A DNA stretch of 8,115 nucleotides, from positions 1 to 8,115 of the forward strand of contig JAZGEP010000195.1 in assembly GCA_036478815.1 (NCBI GenBank). The letters run 5' to 3'. Each line of letters starts with the position of its first letter. Position 1 is the first letter of the stretch. Positions 1 through 5,900 of this stretch are shown here, piece by piece. The notes under the pieces were generated by a model that was not told where the DNA came from, did not search any database, and saw nothing but the letters and a program-made list of their open reading frames with translations. The translations under genes and the position numbers were made by a program. Source of the DNA: DRLZ01 sp036478815 (GTDB lineage Bacteria; Pseudomonadota; Gammaproteobacteria; Methylococcales; DRLZ01).

Positions 1-69
1 TCCTTCTCGACGATTCAGTGCCTTTTCCACGGCCTGGACTTTGAATGATTGACTGTATTTTACGCTCAT
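1..69 (-). CDS. Transposase OrfA N-terminus (partial, cut by the window edge)
   Basis: An open frame starts with ATG at 69 on the minus strand and runs 23 codons to the window edge without a stop. The peptide starts MSVKYSQSFKVQAVEKAL, a pattern typical of the first helix of the HTH domain of IS3/IS911-type OrfA proteins, which bind the element ends. A good Shine-Dalgarno (AGAGG) lies 9 bases upstream of the ATG, which supports the start. The catalytic DDE part would lie outside the window, so the family call rests on the N-terminus alone and whether the element is intact is unknown. Confidence 0.65.
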   Translation of the reverse strand, partial: MSVKYSQSFKVQAVEKALNRREG

Positions 70-78
70 CTTTTGTGA

Positions 79-99
79 CCTCTACTTAAATATTAGAGG
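79..99 (-). promoter_or_regulatory. Stem-loop sequestering the transposase ribosome binding site
   Basis: CCTCTA (79-84) and TAGAGG (94-99) form a perfect 6-bp inverted repeat with a 9-base AT-rich loop. In the minus-strand transcript the AGAGG Shine-Dalgarno of the transposase is in the 3' arm of the stem. Insertion sequences commonly hide their ribosome binding site this way so that read-through transcripts from outside are not translated. The pairing is seen directly; the function is inferred. Confidence 0.45.
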
Positions 100-224
100 C
101 GACAACTATCCTGACACAGGGGGGAGAGTGAAGCGGATACCCCCTTTGAATTTATTTGCGGACTTCGACTTAGTCTTTCAAGTAACAATTGTTTGAATCC
201 CTTTTTATCTCTGCACTACAAAAC

Positions 225-251
225 TGAAAGCCCTTGAGAACGTCGCTTTCA
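225..251. repeat. Short inverted repeat upstream of the Fic gene
   Basis: TGAAAGC (225-231) and GCTTTCA (245-251) are perfect 7-base inverted copies separated by 13 bases. They sit about 70 bases before the Fic start. This could be a protein-binding palindrome or chance. I see no other gene or convincing RNA in 117-321. Confidence 0.25.
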
Positions 252-268
252 AATTAACAACATCGAAT

Positions 269-300
269 AATGGCCGTATTTCACCTACAATGACCGTATA
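269..300 (+). promoter_or_regulatory. Tandem direct repeats before the Fic gene: candidate operator
   Basis: AATGGCCGTAT (269-279) recurs as AATGACCGTAT (289-299), exactly 20 bases apart, so on nearly the same face of the helix. A third related copy, ATGGCCGTT, begins at the Fic start codon (322). The second copy overlaps a possible -10 element (TATAAA, 297-302), although I see no good matching -35. Because the Fic protein carries an N-terminal winged-helix-like domain, autoregulation through these sites is a reasonable inference. Confidence 0.4.
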
Positions 301-321
301 AATCATGATTTAGAAGTTTAT

Positions 322-1317
322 ATGGCCGTTAAAATAGAGAAAAAAACAATTTTGGCTGTTTTCGACGCACATGAGTGTTCACTCTCACTGCCAGAATTGG
401 CGGTAAAAATCGATCACACGGTTTCGGAAAGAACGCTTCGTCGTTGGCTTGCTCATTGGGTAGACGAGGGTATCCTACGAAAAAGTGGTCATCGTCGTTC
501 CACGCGCTATGAGCTGATAATCACGAATGCCGAGCCCACATTTCAATTTCTTATCGGATTAAGTCCTTCTAAAAAAACAGCTTTAATCAAGCAGCTGCGT
601 GATCTCTGGACACACACGTCCACTGCGATAGAAGGAAATACCTTAACTTTAGGTGATACTCATTTTGTGCTGGAGGAAGGCCTGACCATTTTCGGCACAT
701 CGATTAAAGATCACCAGGAAGTGATTGGACACGCGAAAGCCATAGACATTCTATACCAAAGCCTGAACAAGCCTATAACAGAGAGATCCATCTTTGATTT
801 ACACAAGGCGGTGCAAACCGACAATGTTACTGATATTTATAAGCCTAATGGTCTATGGAAAATAGAACCCAACGGTACTTACGTGGTAACAAAAAATGAT
901 GAACAAGTTTATATTGAGTACGCGCTTCCCAGCGAAGTACCATACTTAATGCGCGAAATTTTAATTGCAATAAACGCAGCTAATCAACAGCCAATTGAAA
1001 TGGGTAATGCCCATAATATTTACGCAAAGCTACATGTAGGGTTAGCTCACACACACCCTTTTTGGGATGGTAATGGCCGTATTGCAAGGTTACTATCAAA
1101 TATTCCGTTACTACGTGCAGGTTTACCACCCATAGTCATTCCTAAACAAGAACGAAAGATCTATATACAACTATTGGCGGAATACCAACTTTCTATAGGG
1201 CAAATCAGCCAGGAAACTGGAGTCTGGCCAAAATTGGCCGTATTAATAGAATTTGAAGAATTTATTGAACGCTGTTATTCGGTAACAAAATTATTGGTAG
1301 AAAAAGCCCACCAATAA
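322..1317 (+). CDS. fic: Fic-family protein, class II (self-inhibited) AMP transferase with N-terminal winged-helix domain
   Basis: Fic enzymes usually transfer AMP from ATP to a hydroxyl on a target protein. This 331-residue protein has three visible parts. Residues about 5-65 resemble a winged helix-turn-helix (SERTLRRWL, then a basic wing with GHRRSTRYEL). Residues 100-106, STAIEGN, match the [S/T]xxxE[G/N] inhibitory helix, with E104 as the expected glutamate that blocks productive ATP binding. Residues 245-253, HPFWDGNGR, are the full catalytic Fic motif with H245 intact. An inhibitory helix placed before the Fic core makes it class II, so no separate antitoxin is needed, and none is seen. 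The ATG at 322 has only a weak upstream purine run. The gene stands alone next to an insertion-sequence end, which suggests accessory content. The target protein is unknown; some family members modify themselves or nearby regulators. Confidence 0.9.
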   Translation: MAVKIEKKTILAVFDAHECSLSLPELAVKIDHTVSERTLRRWLAHWVDEGILRKSGHRRSTRYELIITNAEPTFQFLIGLSPSKKTALIKQLRDLWTHTSTAIEGNTLTLGDTHFVLEEGLTIFGTSIKDHQEVIGHAKAIDILYQSLNKPITERSIFDLHKAVQTDNVTDIYKPNGLWKIEPNGTYVVTKNDEQVYIEYALPSEVPYLMREILIAINAANQQPIEMGNAHNIYAKLHVGLAHTHPFWDGNGRIARLLSNIPLLRAGLPPIVIPKQERKIYIQLLAEYQLSIGQISQETGVWPKLAVLIEFEEFIERCYSVTKLLVEKAHQ

Positions 1318-1319
1318 TT
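1289..1319. repeat. Inverted repeat spanning the Fic stop codon
   Basis: AATTATTGGT (1289-1298) and ACCAATAATT (1310-1319) are perfect 10-base inverted copies with an 11-base loop; the TAA stop (1315-1317) lies in the right arm. The stem is AT-rich and no clear T-run follows on the plus strand, so it is a weak terminator candidate at best. It could also protect the 3' end of the mRNA. Confidence 0.4.
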
Positions 1320-1418
1320 GTTAGTTGCTTGAGCGCTACGTCAGAAGTGCTATGAGAAAAAAGAACCAATGTCTGCTGTTGTGCGTGGCTAAGGTCTTGC
1401 ATCTGAATGGACAAAGGA

Positions 1419-1478
1419 CAAAACGGGACAGATTTATTTAAGCCATAGTTGCCCTATGATAAATCTGTCCCAGTTTTG
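1419..1478. repeat. REP-like hairpin repeat built on GGGACAGATTTAT
   Basis: GGGACAGATTTAT (1425-1437) and ATAAATCTGTCCC (1459-1471) are perfect 13-base inverted copies. The pairing continues outward as CAAAAC (1419-1424) with GTTTTG (1473-1478), with one bulged A at 1472, and inward as CATAG (1444-1448) with CTATG (1454-1458). The arm sequence resembles palindromes that are abundant in gammaproteobacterial genomes and are often linked to Y1/RAYT (REP-associated) transposases; that link is from memory. The element sits exactly where the rpiA remnant loses its similarity, so it lies at the breakpoint. Confidence 0.6.
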
Positions 1479-1602
1479 CTACAACGCGTCGCGCAAGTTC
1501 TTCAATAAAATAGTTTACCGTCGATCCATTACCAAGACCGACTAACATACCACTCTCAACCTGATTGACAGCATGTTGAGCTACGAGTTGTTTATCATTC
1601 AT
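1438..1602 (-). pseudogene. rpiA: Ribose-5-phosphate isomerase A, 5' remnant ending in a hairpin repeat
   Basis: A minus-strand frame from ATG at 1602 encodes 54 residues. About the first 40 look like the N-terminus of RpiA, which interconverts ribose-5-phosphate and ribulose-5-phosphate in the pentose phosphate pathway. The key stretch is GMLVGLGNGSTVNYFIEELA, corresponding to the family's GxGTGST phosphate-binding loop followed by the conserved helix. The usual Thr of GTGS is Asn here. Similarity stops after ARRV (about 1481); the frame then reads through one arm of the 1419-1478 hairpin and ends at 1438. Intact RpiA is roughly 220 residues, so more than 80 percent is missing, and I do not find the rest in the window. 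A weak GAG lies upstream of the start. The fragment is too short to fold into an isomerase. Confidence 0.65.
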
Positions 1603-1653
1603 TGCTTAAATCTCATAATGGTTAATCCTGGCTGCCTTTGTTTGCTTAGGGAT

Positions 1654-1802
1654 GCGCAAGAAATAACTTGGGCAACTAGCGTAAGATTTTTGTTCGTATT
1701 CAAGACGTAGTAACAGGCGCAGAACAGGCTATGTAACTGTTACTACAACGCAGAAGATGGACAAAAAGACAGGTCAGTTGTCCAAGTTATTTCGTGCACG
1801 TT
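1654..1802. repeat. Long imperfect palindromic repeat (copy A), MITE-like
   Basis: GAAATAACTTGGGCAACT (1660-1677) and its inverted partner (1776-1793) match at 17 of 18 bases, and the one difference is a G-U pair in RNA. Inside, GTAGTAACAG (1707-1716) and CTGTTACTAC (1737-1746) are a perfect 10-base inverted pair. The sequence between is partly complementary too. The right end, read on the minus strand from 1802 to 1779, matches 22 of 24 bases of the arm of copy B (6548-6571). Two copies in one window, each a near-palindrome without a coding frame, indicate a dispersed non-autonomous element. Confidence 0.6.
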
Positions 1803-1806
1803 TGTT

Positions 1807-1932
1807 CTAAACGGGAAACATTGCGTTATAACGTGCAGAAATATCAATTGCCTCGTTGATTGTCTACCCAGTCTGTTCAATCGCCTTATTAACATGACTT
1901 ATACTCTCCTCACATGAAAGTTTAGCATCCAT
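1807..1932 (-). pseudogene. Possible decayed short reading frame, unrecognised
   Basis: On the minus strand an ATG at 1932 opens a frame reading MDAKLSCEESISHVNKAIEQ, interrupted by TAG after 22 codons, then continuing 18 codons (TINEAIDISARYNAMFPV) to a second TAG at 1807-1809. The composition is protein-like, with amphipathic helices on both sides of the stop, which is why I list it. I recognise no family and see no ribosome binding site. It may equally be chance. Confidence 0.2.
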
Positions 1933-1982
1933 GGCGGTACGGTTTGTGTGTAAATTTGGTGCGGATAGCGGCGCTGGAACCC

Positions 1983-2010
1983 CCTTGCTGTAGAATAACT
2001 ACAACCAAGG
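1983..2010. repeat. Small stem-loop followed by TTTT
   Basis: CCTTG (1983-1987) pairs with CAAGG (2006-2010), and TGTAG (1989-1993) with CTACA (1999-2003), around an AATAA loop with small bulges between the two stems. TTTT follows on the plus strand. It lies about 70 bases beyond the 3' end of the TonB-receptor gene, but that gene reads on the other strand, so it is not an obvious terminator for it. It may be part of another dispersed repeat. Confidence 0.35.
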
Positions 2011-2080
2011 TTTTCCGCCTTGCTCTCCACAAAAAATCACTCACCCTAAATGCTAAATTTTCATGTGCGAAGAGTATAAA

Positions 2081-4408
2081 TTAAAACTTGATCCGAATAC
2101 CAGCCCAACCAGCCCGATCTGAACCCGGAGCGACAAAGCGCGAATCGTCAAAGTCGTTCCCTAACACCTCAGCTGCTTGTCCGTAGATTCCACCGGTTTT
2201 GTAGTGACGATCAAATAGGTTATCAATCTTGCCTAGTAAGGTCACATGATCATAGACTTCCAATTCCACGCGCAAATTAAACAGCCAGTAACCACCGAGT
2301 TTTGGATTCTGGTTACTTTCATCGCCTCTGAAAACCTGATCGCTATTGTGTACACCATTCAGTGACAAGTGAAAACGATCCCAAAGCTCTACTCCTGCAA
2401 CAAACTTGAATACGTGTTTGGGTACGCCTGGAATTAATGATCCATTATTGACAAAAATTGCGCCATTTTCATCGGCGGATGGGTTGTTTGGGCTGAACGC
2501 AGTGAATGAATCCAGAAATGTTGCATCAAGATAGGTGTAGTTTGCAGAAAAATGCCAGCGATCCATATCACTGATCAGTTGATCGAAATGGGTATCAATT
2601 CCTGCTTCCATACCATGCCGGCGGGTTTCGCCGATATTACTGAAAAAACCTTCACTGGCGATTCGTCCCGAAGTAATGAAATAAATTTCATCATCTGTGT
2701 GGGTATTAAAATAGCCGGCATTCCAGTTCATTTGACCTTTGGGCAAAGGCACATCACGACCGCGAAGCCCAATTTCCCAAGTGCTTGCCACCACTTGCTT
2801 CAGATTCGGGTCGGACAGGAATGCGTTGGGTAGCTTGCACGGCTGCTCTGGATCGGCGCAACTCAGTTCGACTGGCGTCGGCGCCCGATTCGATTCGCTG
2901 TAATTACCGTAAAACTGAAGCTCTGGCATGAAACTGTAGACAAACCCGCCAGCCGGATTAAAACGATCGTAGGTATGGCGGCCATTGAGTTCAGTTCCAT
3001 CCTTATCTTTGAGTCGTATATCCGTATGGTTGTAGCGGGCAGAAAAAGTCAGCGCCAGTGCATTCGTTACAGATACGGTATCGGTCAGGTAAAACGAATA
3101 GCTACCAGTGCGACTTCGCAGTCGAACACGTGCCTCGTCAACCAGAACACCACTACGAGTAGTACCGCGTCTGTTGGTTAGCGTGCCAAGTTCGGTATCC
3201 GCCTTGTAATTGATTTTGGCATTGTCGTAACTAGTGCCAATAATCAATTGATTATCCATCTCGAATACTGGTTGTAAAAAAGAGACTTGCAAACTGCCAC
3301 CACGGCCATACTGGGTGGTATTGGAAAAATTATTAGTCGCGCCAATCAAGGCATCATTGGCGATAATCGGTTGCTCATTGATATCCAGCAGCAATGCTTC
3401 TTGGTCATCGTCTTCCTCGCAAATAAAGCCTTGATTCTGATCATCATCACATTCCTCAAAATCGCTGTCATCACCATTGAATGAACCGGTTTTACTTTGA
3501 CGGAGATAGGCGACACCTGACAGTTTAATGTCATCGGTTACCCACAACAAACCATCCACAGAGGAAAGAAACAGGCGGTTAATGGTGCGATCAGGGTGGG
3601 TAAAGACCCGCTTTGGATTAATTGCGGCAAGTTGAACAGGACTTGGGCCATTGCCATGCAGTTTGTTGTCAGTATAGGCAATATTCAGGTTAAGATCAGA
3701 GCGATCAGTTTGCCAGCTAAACGTACTCAAGCCTTGCAGAACCCGGCTGTTAGAAAAATCTCGATAGCCATCCTCCATAAAATAATTGCCGGTCACATAA
3801 TAACCAAAACTACCGTTATTAGCACCGCTGCTGAAGCGTCCGTTCTTGCGATCCCATGAACCGTAATATCCCTCTAGCTCATGACCTGGTGCTGTAAATC
3901 CAGTTTTGGTTCGAATCGATAACGCTCCTCCCAGGCTGTTAAGACCGAAAATCGGATTTGAGCCTGGCAACAATGCCATTTGCTTGATGGCATCGTCTGG
4001 AAGCAGATCCCATAATACGGTATCGCCAAACGGTTCATTGAATCGTACTCCATTGACATAGACAGACAGACCTTGTGGGTTTCCCAGTAATGGCGATGCG
4101 GTAAATCCTCGATAGCGGATATCTTTTTGATACGGGTTGCTCTGCAGATTGTTAACGGTAATTCCAGAAAACTGCAGCTCCAATAGTTCAGAGGTGCTTT
4201 GAGTTTGTGCTGCAGCAAAGTCCTTGTCATTGGCAATATGGACCATACTGGGAATCTTGTCCACTTCCAGACCACTACCCATTAATGGCGTCGTATTGAT
4301 AATTTCCATTGTTGGTAATTCGACAGTATCCTCTGCATGAACAAAATCAATTAAAGCAAATACACAAAAAAAGCCTAATACAACAGTTAACCGTAAACCG
4401 ACAATCAT
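2081..4408 (-). CDS. TonB-dependent outer-membrane receptor
   Basis: TonB-dependent receptors import scarce ligands across the outer membrane using energy from TonB-ExbB-ExbD. This 775-residue protein has a signal peptide (1-25, hydrophobic core, cleavage after VHA), a TonB-box-like segment (about 27-36, DTVELPTMEI), a plug domain (about 50-168, with YVNGVRFNEPFGDTVLWDLL and GLNSLGGALSIRTK), and a long beta-barrel region ending in the terminal Phe typical of barrel proteins (IRIKF). The length is normal and no frame break is seen. One extracellular-loop candidate (313-337) is very acidic and holds C320 and C330; another Cys pair is C517 and C524. Translation starts at 4408, with TGAGG about 13 bases upstream. 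It is divergent from a sensor-kinase operon, which suggests that system controls it. Ligand unknown: siderophore, metal chelate and other small molecules are all possible. Confidence 0.93.
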   Translation of the reverse strand: MIVGLRLTVVLGFFCVFALIDFVHAEDTVELPTMEIINTTPLMGSGLEVDKIPSMVHIANDKDFAAAQTQSTSELLELQFSGITVNNLQSNPYQKDIRYRGFTASPLLGNPQGLSVYVNGVRFNEPFGDTVLWDLLPDDAIKQMALLPGSNPIFGLNSLGGALSIRTKTGFTAPGHELEGYYGSWDRKNGRFSSGANNGSFGYYVTGNYFMEDGYRDFSNSRVLQGLSTFSWQTDRSDLNLNIAYTDNKLHGNGPSPVQLAAINPKRVFTHPDRTINRLFLSSVDGLLWVTDDIKLSGVAYLRQSKTGSFNGDDSDFEECDDDQNQGFICEEDDDQEALLLDINEQPIIANDALIGATNNFSNTTQYGRGGSLQVSFLQPVFEMDNQLIIGTSYDNAKINYKADTELGTLTNRRGTTRSGVLVDEARVRLRSRTGSYSFYLTDTVSVTNALALTFSARYNHTDIRLKDKDGTELNGRHTYDRFNPAGGFVYSFMPELQFYGNYSESNRAPTPVELSCADPEQPCKLPNAFLSDPNLKQVVASTWEIGLRGRDVPLPKGQMNWNAGYFNTHTDDEIYFITSGRIASEGFFSNIGETRRHGMEAGIDTHFDQLISDMDRWHFSANYTYLDATFLDSFTAFSPNNPSADENGAIFVNNGSLIPGVPKHVFKFVAGVELWDRFHLSLNGVHNSDQVFRGDESNQNPKLGGYWLFNLRVELEVYDHVTLLGKIDNLFDRHYKTGGIYGQAAEVLGNDFDDSRFVAPGSDRAGWAGIRIKF

Positions 4409-4489
4409 CGTCTAAATCAAACCTCAGTAATTCCAGACAGAGCGATATTCTACTGTATTATGAAGTGCTAATTGCGAACAACCAAGACC

Positions 4490-4521
4490 TTGGGAAATCC
4501 TCCCAATAGCAATTGGGAAAT
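4490..4521. promoter_or_regulatory. Alternating TTGGGA/TCCCAA half-sites in the divergent promoter region
   Basis: TTGGGAAAT occurs at 4490-4498 and again, identically, at 4513-4521. An inverted copy, TCCCAAT (4501-4507), lies between them, making two overlapping palindromes: TTGGGA-5-TCCCAA and TCCCAAT-4-ATTGGGA. The cluster is centred within a few bases of the midpoint between the receptor start (4408) and the kinase start (4596). This geometry suits a dimeric or cooperative regulator acting on both promoters; the adjacent LuxR-type regulator is the obvious candidate. Core promoter boxes in either direction are not convincing. Confidence 0.5.
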
Positions 4522-4595
4522 AATCACCCGTCTACCATTCATCAAGTCGTTTGCTTTTGTTTACAATGATGTTGGAAATGAATTGGATTTAAATA

Positions 4596-5900
4596 ATGAA
4601 TTTAAGATTCAGACTCAATCTGGTGATTGTGCTAATCATGTTATTAATTGCCACAGCAGGAATTATTTTTAGTGTGATTAGCGCAAAACACTCGGTCAAA
4701 AAAGAAGTGAACAGCTCAAATAAATCACTGACTGGGATGCTGGATATTGGTATCCAGGAATTGAAAGAGAAACCGCAACCTAAAAAATACCTGGCTGATC
4801 TGATCAGCCAGATCGAACTGCAACGCCATTTCAGCATTCGTGTTAATCCCAGCCTCAACGCATCAATGATTACAGAGAGAGATCCAGCTGATACGCTGGT
4901 TGCTCCATCATGGTTTATCAATCTGGTACGTCCAGAACCGCAGATTCAATCCAGAACTGTTGAACTCAATAATCAGATCTATACGCTGATTCTGAGTGAC
5001 AATCCAGACAATGAAATTAAAGAAGCCTGGGGAGAGGCGCAAGGGTTGTTTTATTTGCTTGCCTTACAAAGTTTATTGGTGTGGGTACTGTGCCATTTTA
5101 TTCTTGGACAAGCATTAAAACCTTTAACAGTTTTATTAAACGGGTTAAGGCAAATCGAAGCTGGCGATTATAAAATGCGCTTGGGAGAGTTTTCTCTGCC
5201 AGAATACAAGCAAATTGCAGACACATTTAACCACGCTATGCAGGCATTACACTCAAAAACTGATGAAAATCGACTGTTAACTCAACACTCCCTGAACTTA
5301 CAAGAGCAGGAGCGACGAACACTGGCACGAGAATTACACGATGAAATAGCCCAATCTTTAACCGCTATAAAAGGGATTGTCAGTTCTATTGGAATGTCAC
5401 ATCCTCAAAGCAATGATGCTGTCGATACAATTCTGACAATATGCGATGACTTGTTTTCAGTCGTTCGCTCAATGATGCACCGACTAAGACCAAGCAGCCT
5501 GGATGAACTGGGTTTAACTGTCACGCTACAAGAACTGATTAATAACTGGCGGCAAATGAATCCGGATTCTCAAATCAGTTTGGATGCACATCTGTTGCGA
5601 CCAATTCAATCTGATGATGTAAAAATAACTATTTATCGTATTATTCAGGAATCGCTCAACAATATTTCCCGCCATGCCAGAGCAAGCACAATCAGTATCA
5701 GCTTACACGACACGTTTGATCACAGCTTGAAATTGCGTATCAAAGATGATGGAGTTGGATTCAATACGACCAACACAACATCGGGTTTTGGGTTATTGGG
5801 TATTCGAGAAAGAATTGAAAGCCTGGGTGGAACAATTGATATTTGCAGTCAGCCTGATCATGGTGTAATGCTGACAGCAATCATTCCATTAGTATCATGA
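4596..5900 (+). CDS. Membrane sensor histidine kinase, LapD/MoxY-type sensor with HisKA_3 core
   Basis: This kinase should autophosphorylate on histidine in response to a periplasmic signal and pass the phosphate to the regulator encoded next. Its 434 residues show TM1 (about 8-30), a periplasmic domain (31-150), TM2 (about 151-171), HAMP (about 172-225), a HisKA_3 dimerisation helix with H248 in RELHDEIAQSL, and a HATPase domain with N-box QESLNNISRHA (351-361, N355), G1 DDGVGF (384-389) and G2 GFGLLGIRERI (397-407). The segment after the periplasmic domain (APSWFINLV, then the late pattern EIKEAWGEAQGL, then GDYKMRLGEFSLPE) resembles MoxY, the methanol-response kinase, and its LapD-like relatives. 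All catalytic motifs are intact. The start is supported only by a weak GGA 8 bases upstream. The MoxY likeness does not prove methanol sensing, since this sensor type is also found in non-methylotrophs. Confidence 0.9.
   Translation: MNLRFRLNLVIVLIMLLIATAGIIFSVISAKHSVKKEVNSSNKSLTGMLDIGIQELKEKPQPKKYLADLISQIELQRHFSIRVNPSLNASMITERDPADTLVAPSWFINLVRPEPQIQSRTVELNNQIYTLILSDNPDNEIKEAWGEAQGLFYLLALQSLLVWVLCHFILGQALKPLTVLLNGLRQIEAGDYKMRLGEFSLPEYKQIADTFNHAMQALHSKTDENRLLTQHSLNLQEQERRTLARELHDEIAQSLTAIKGIVSSIGMSHPQSNDAVDTILTICDDLFSVVRSMMHRLRPSSLDELGLTVTLQELINNWRQMNPDSQISLDAHLLRPIQSDDVKITIYRIIQESLNNISRHARASTISISLHDTFDHSLKLRIKDDGVGFNTTNTTSGFGLLGIRERIESLGGTIDICSQPDHGVMLTAIIPLVS

Larger units (their letters stand above)
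1..116 (-). mobile_element. End of an insertion sequence, probably IS3-like; continues beyond the window
   Basis: Read on the minus strand, this segment has a likely element tip beginning TGTCAGG at 116, a short leader, and the transposase start codon at 69. An element beginning with TG fits the IS3-family habit of 5'-TG...CA-3' ends, and the transposase N-terminus looks like an IS3/IS911-type OrfA. Only one end is visible, so the terminal inverted repeat and target duplication cannot be confirmed. The boundary at 116 is an estimate. Confidence 0.6.
1318..2080. other. Gene-free stretch of repeats and gene remnants
   Basis: No intact gene is seen in these 763 bases. Positions 1320-1418 show nothing recognisable. 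The rest holds, in order, a hairpin repeat, an rpiA 5' remnant, a long palindromic repeat, a possible decayed short frame and a small stem-loop, each listed separately. The mixture of truncated coding sequence and palindromic repeats indicates repeated insertion and deletion between the Fic gene and the TonB-receptor gene. Confidence 0.6.

Noticed and set aside
118..145. AGGGGG (118-123) and CCCCCT (140-145) as a hairpin next to the insertion-sequence end
   Set aside because: A 6-base homopolymer-rich match with a 16-base loop and no T-run; not convincing as a terminator or element end.
184..193. Perfect 10-base palindrome AACAATTGTT upstream of the Fic gene
   Set aside because: Short, AT-rich and single-copy; expected fairly often by chance.
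133..1967. GCGGATA followed by a CCCCCTT run on both sides of the Fic region (133-146 and 1961-1986), as possible boundaries of an inserted island
   Set aside because: The shared core is only 7 bases and the second copy has 12 extra bases before the C-run. That is too little to call attachment sites or a target duplication.
2552..4275. Open frames on the plus strand and in a second minus-strand frame within the receptor gene
   Set aside because: They overlap a full-length, clearly recognisable TonB receptor and show no domain or ribosome binding site of their own.
4560..4588. TTTACA (4560-4565) with TTGGAT (4583-4588) as a promoter for the kinase operon
   Set aside because: The -10 match is poor (3 of 6) and lies only about 8 bases before the start codon, so a leader with a ribosome binding site would not fit.
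4589..4921. Minus-strand open frame over the start of the sensor kinase gene
   Set aside because: It is antisense to a kinase with intact motifs and does not resemble any protein I recognise.
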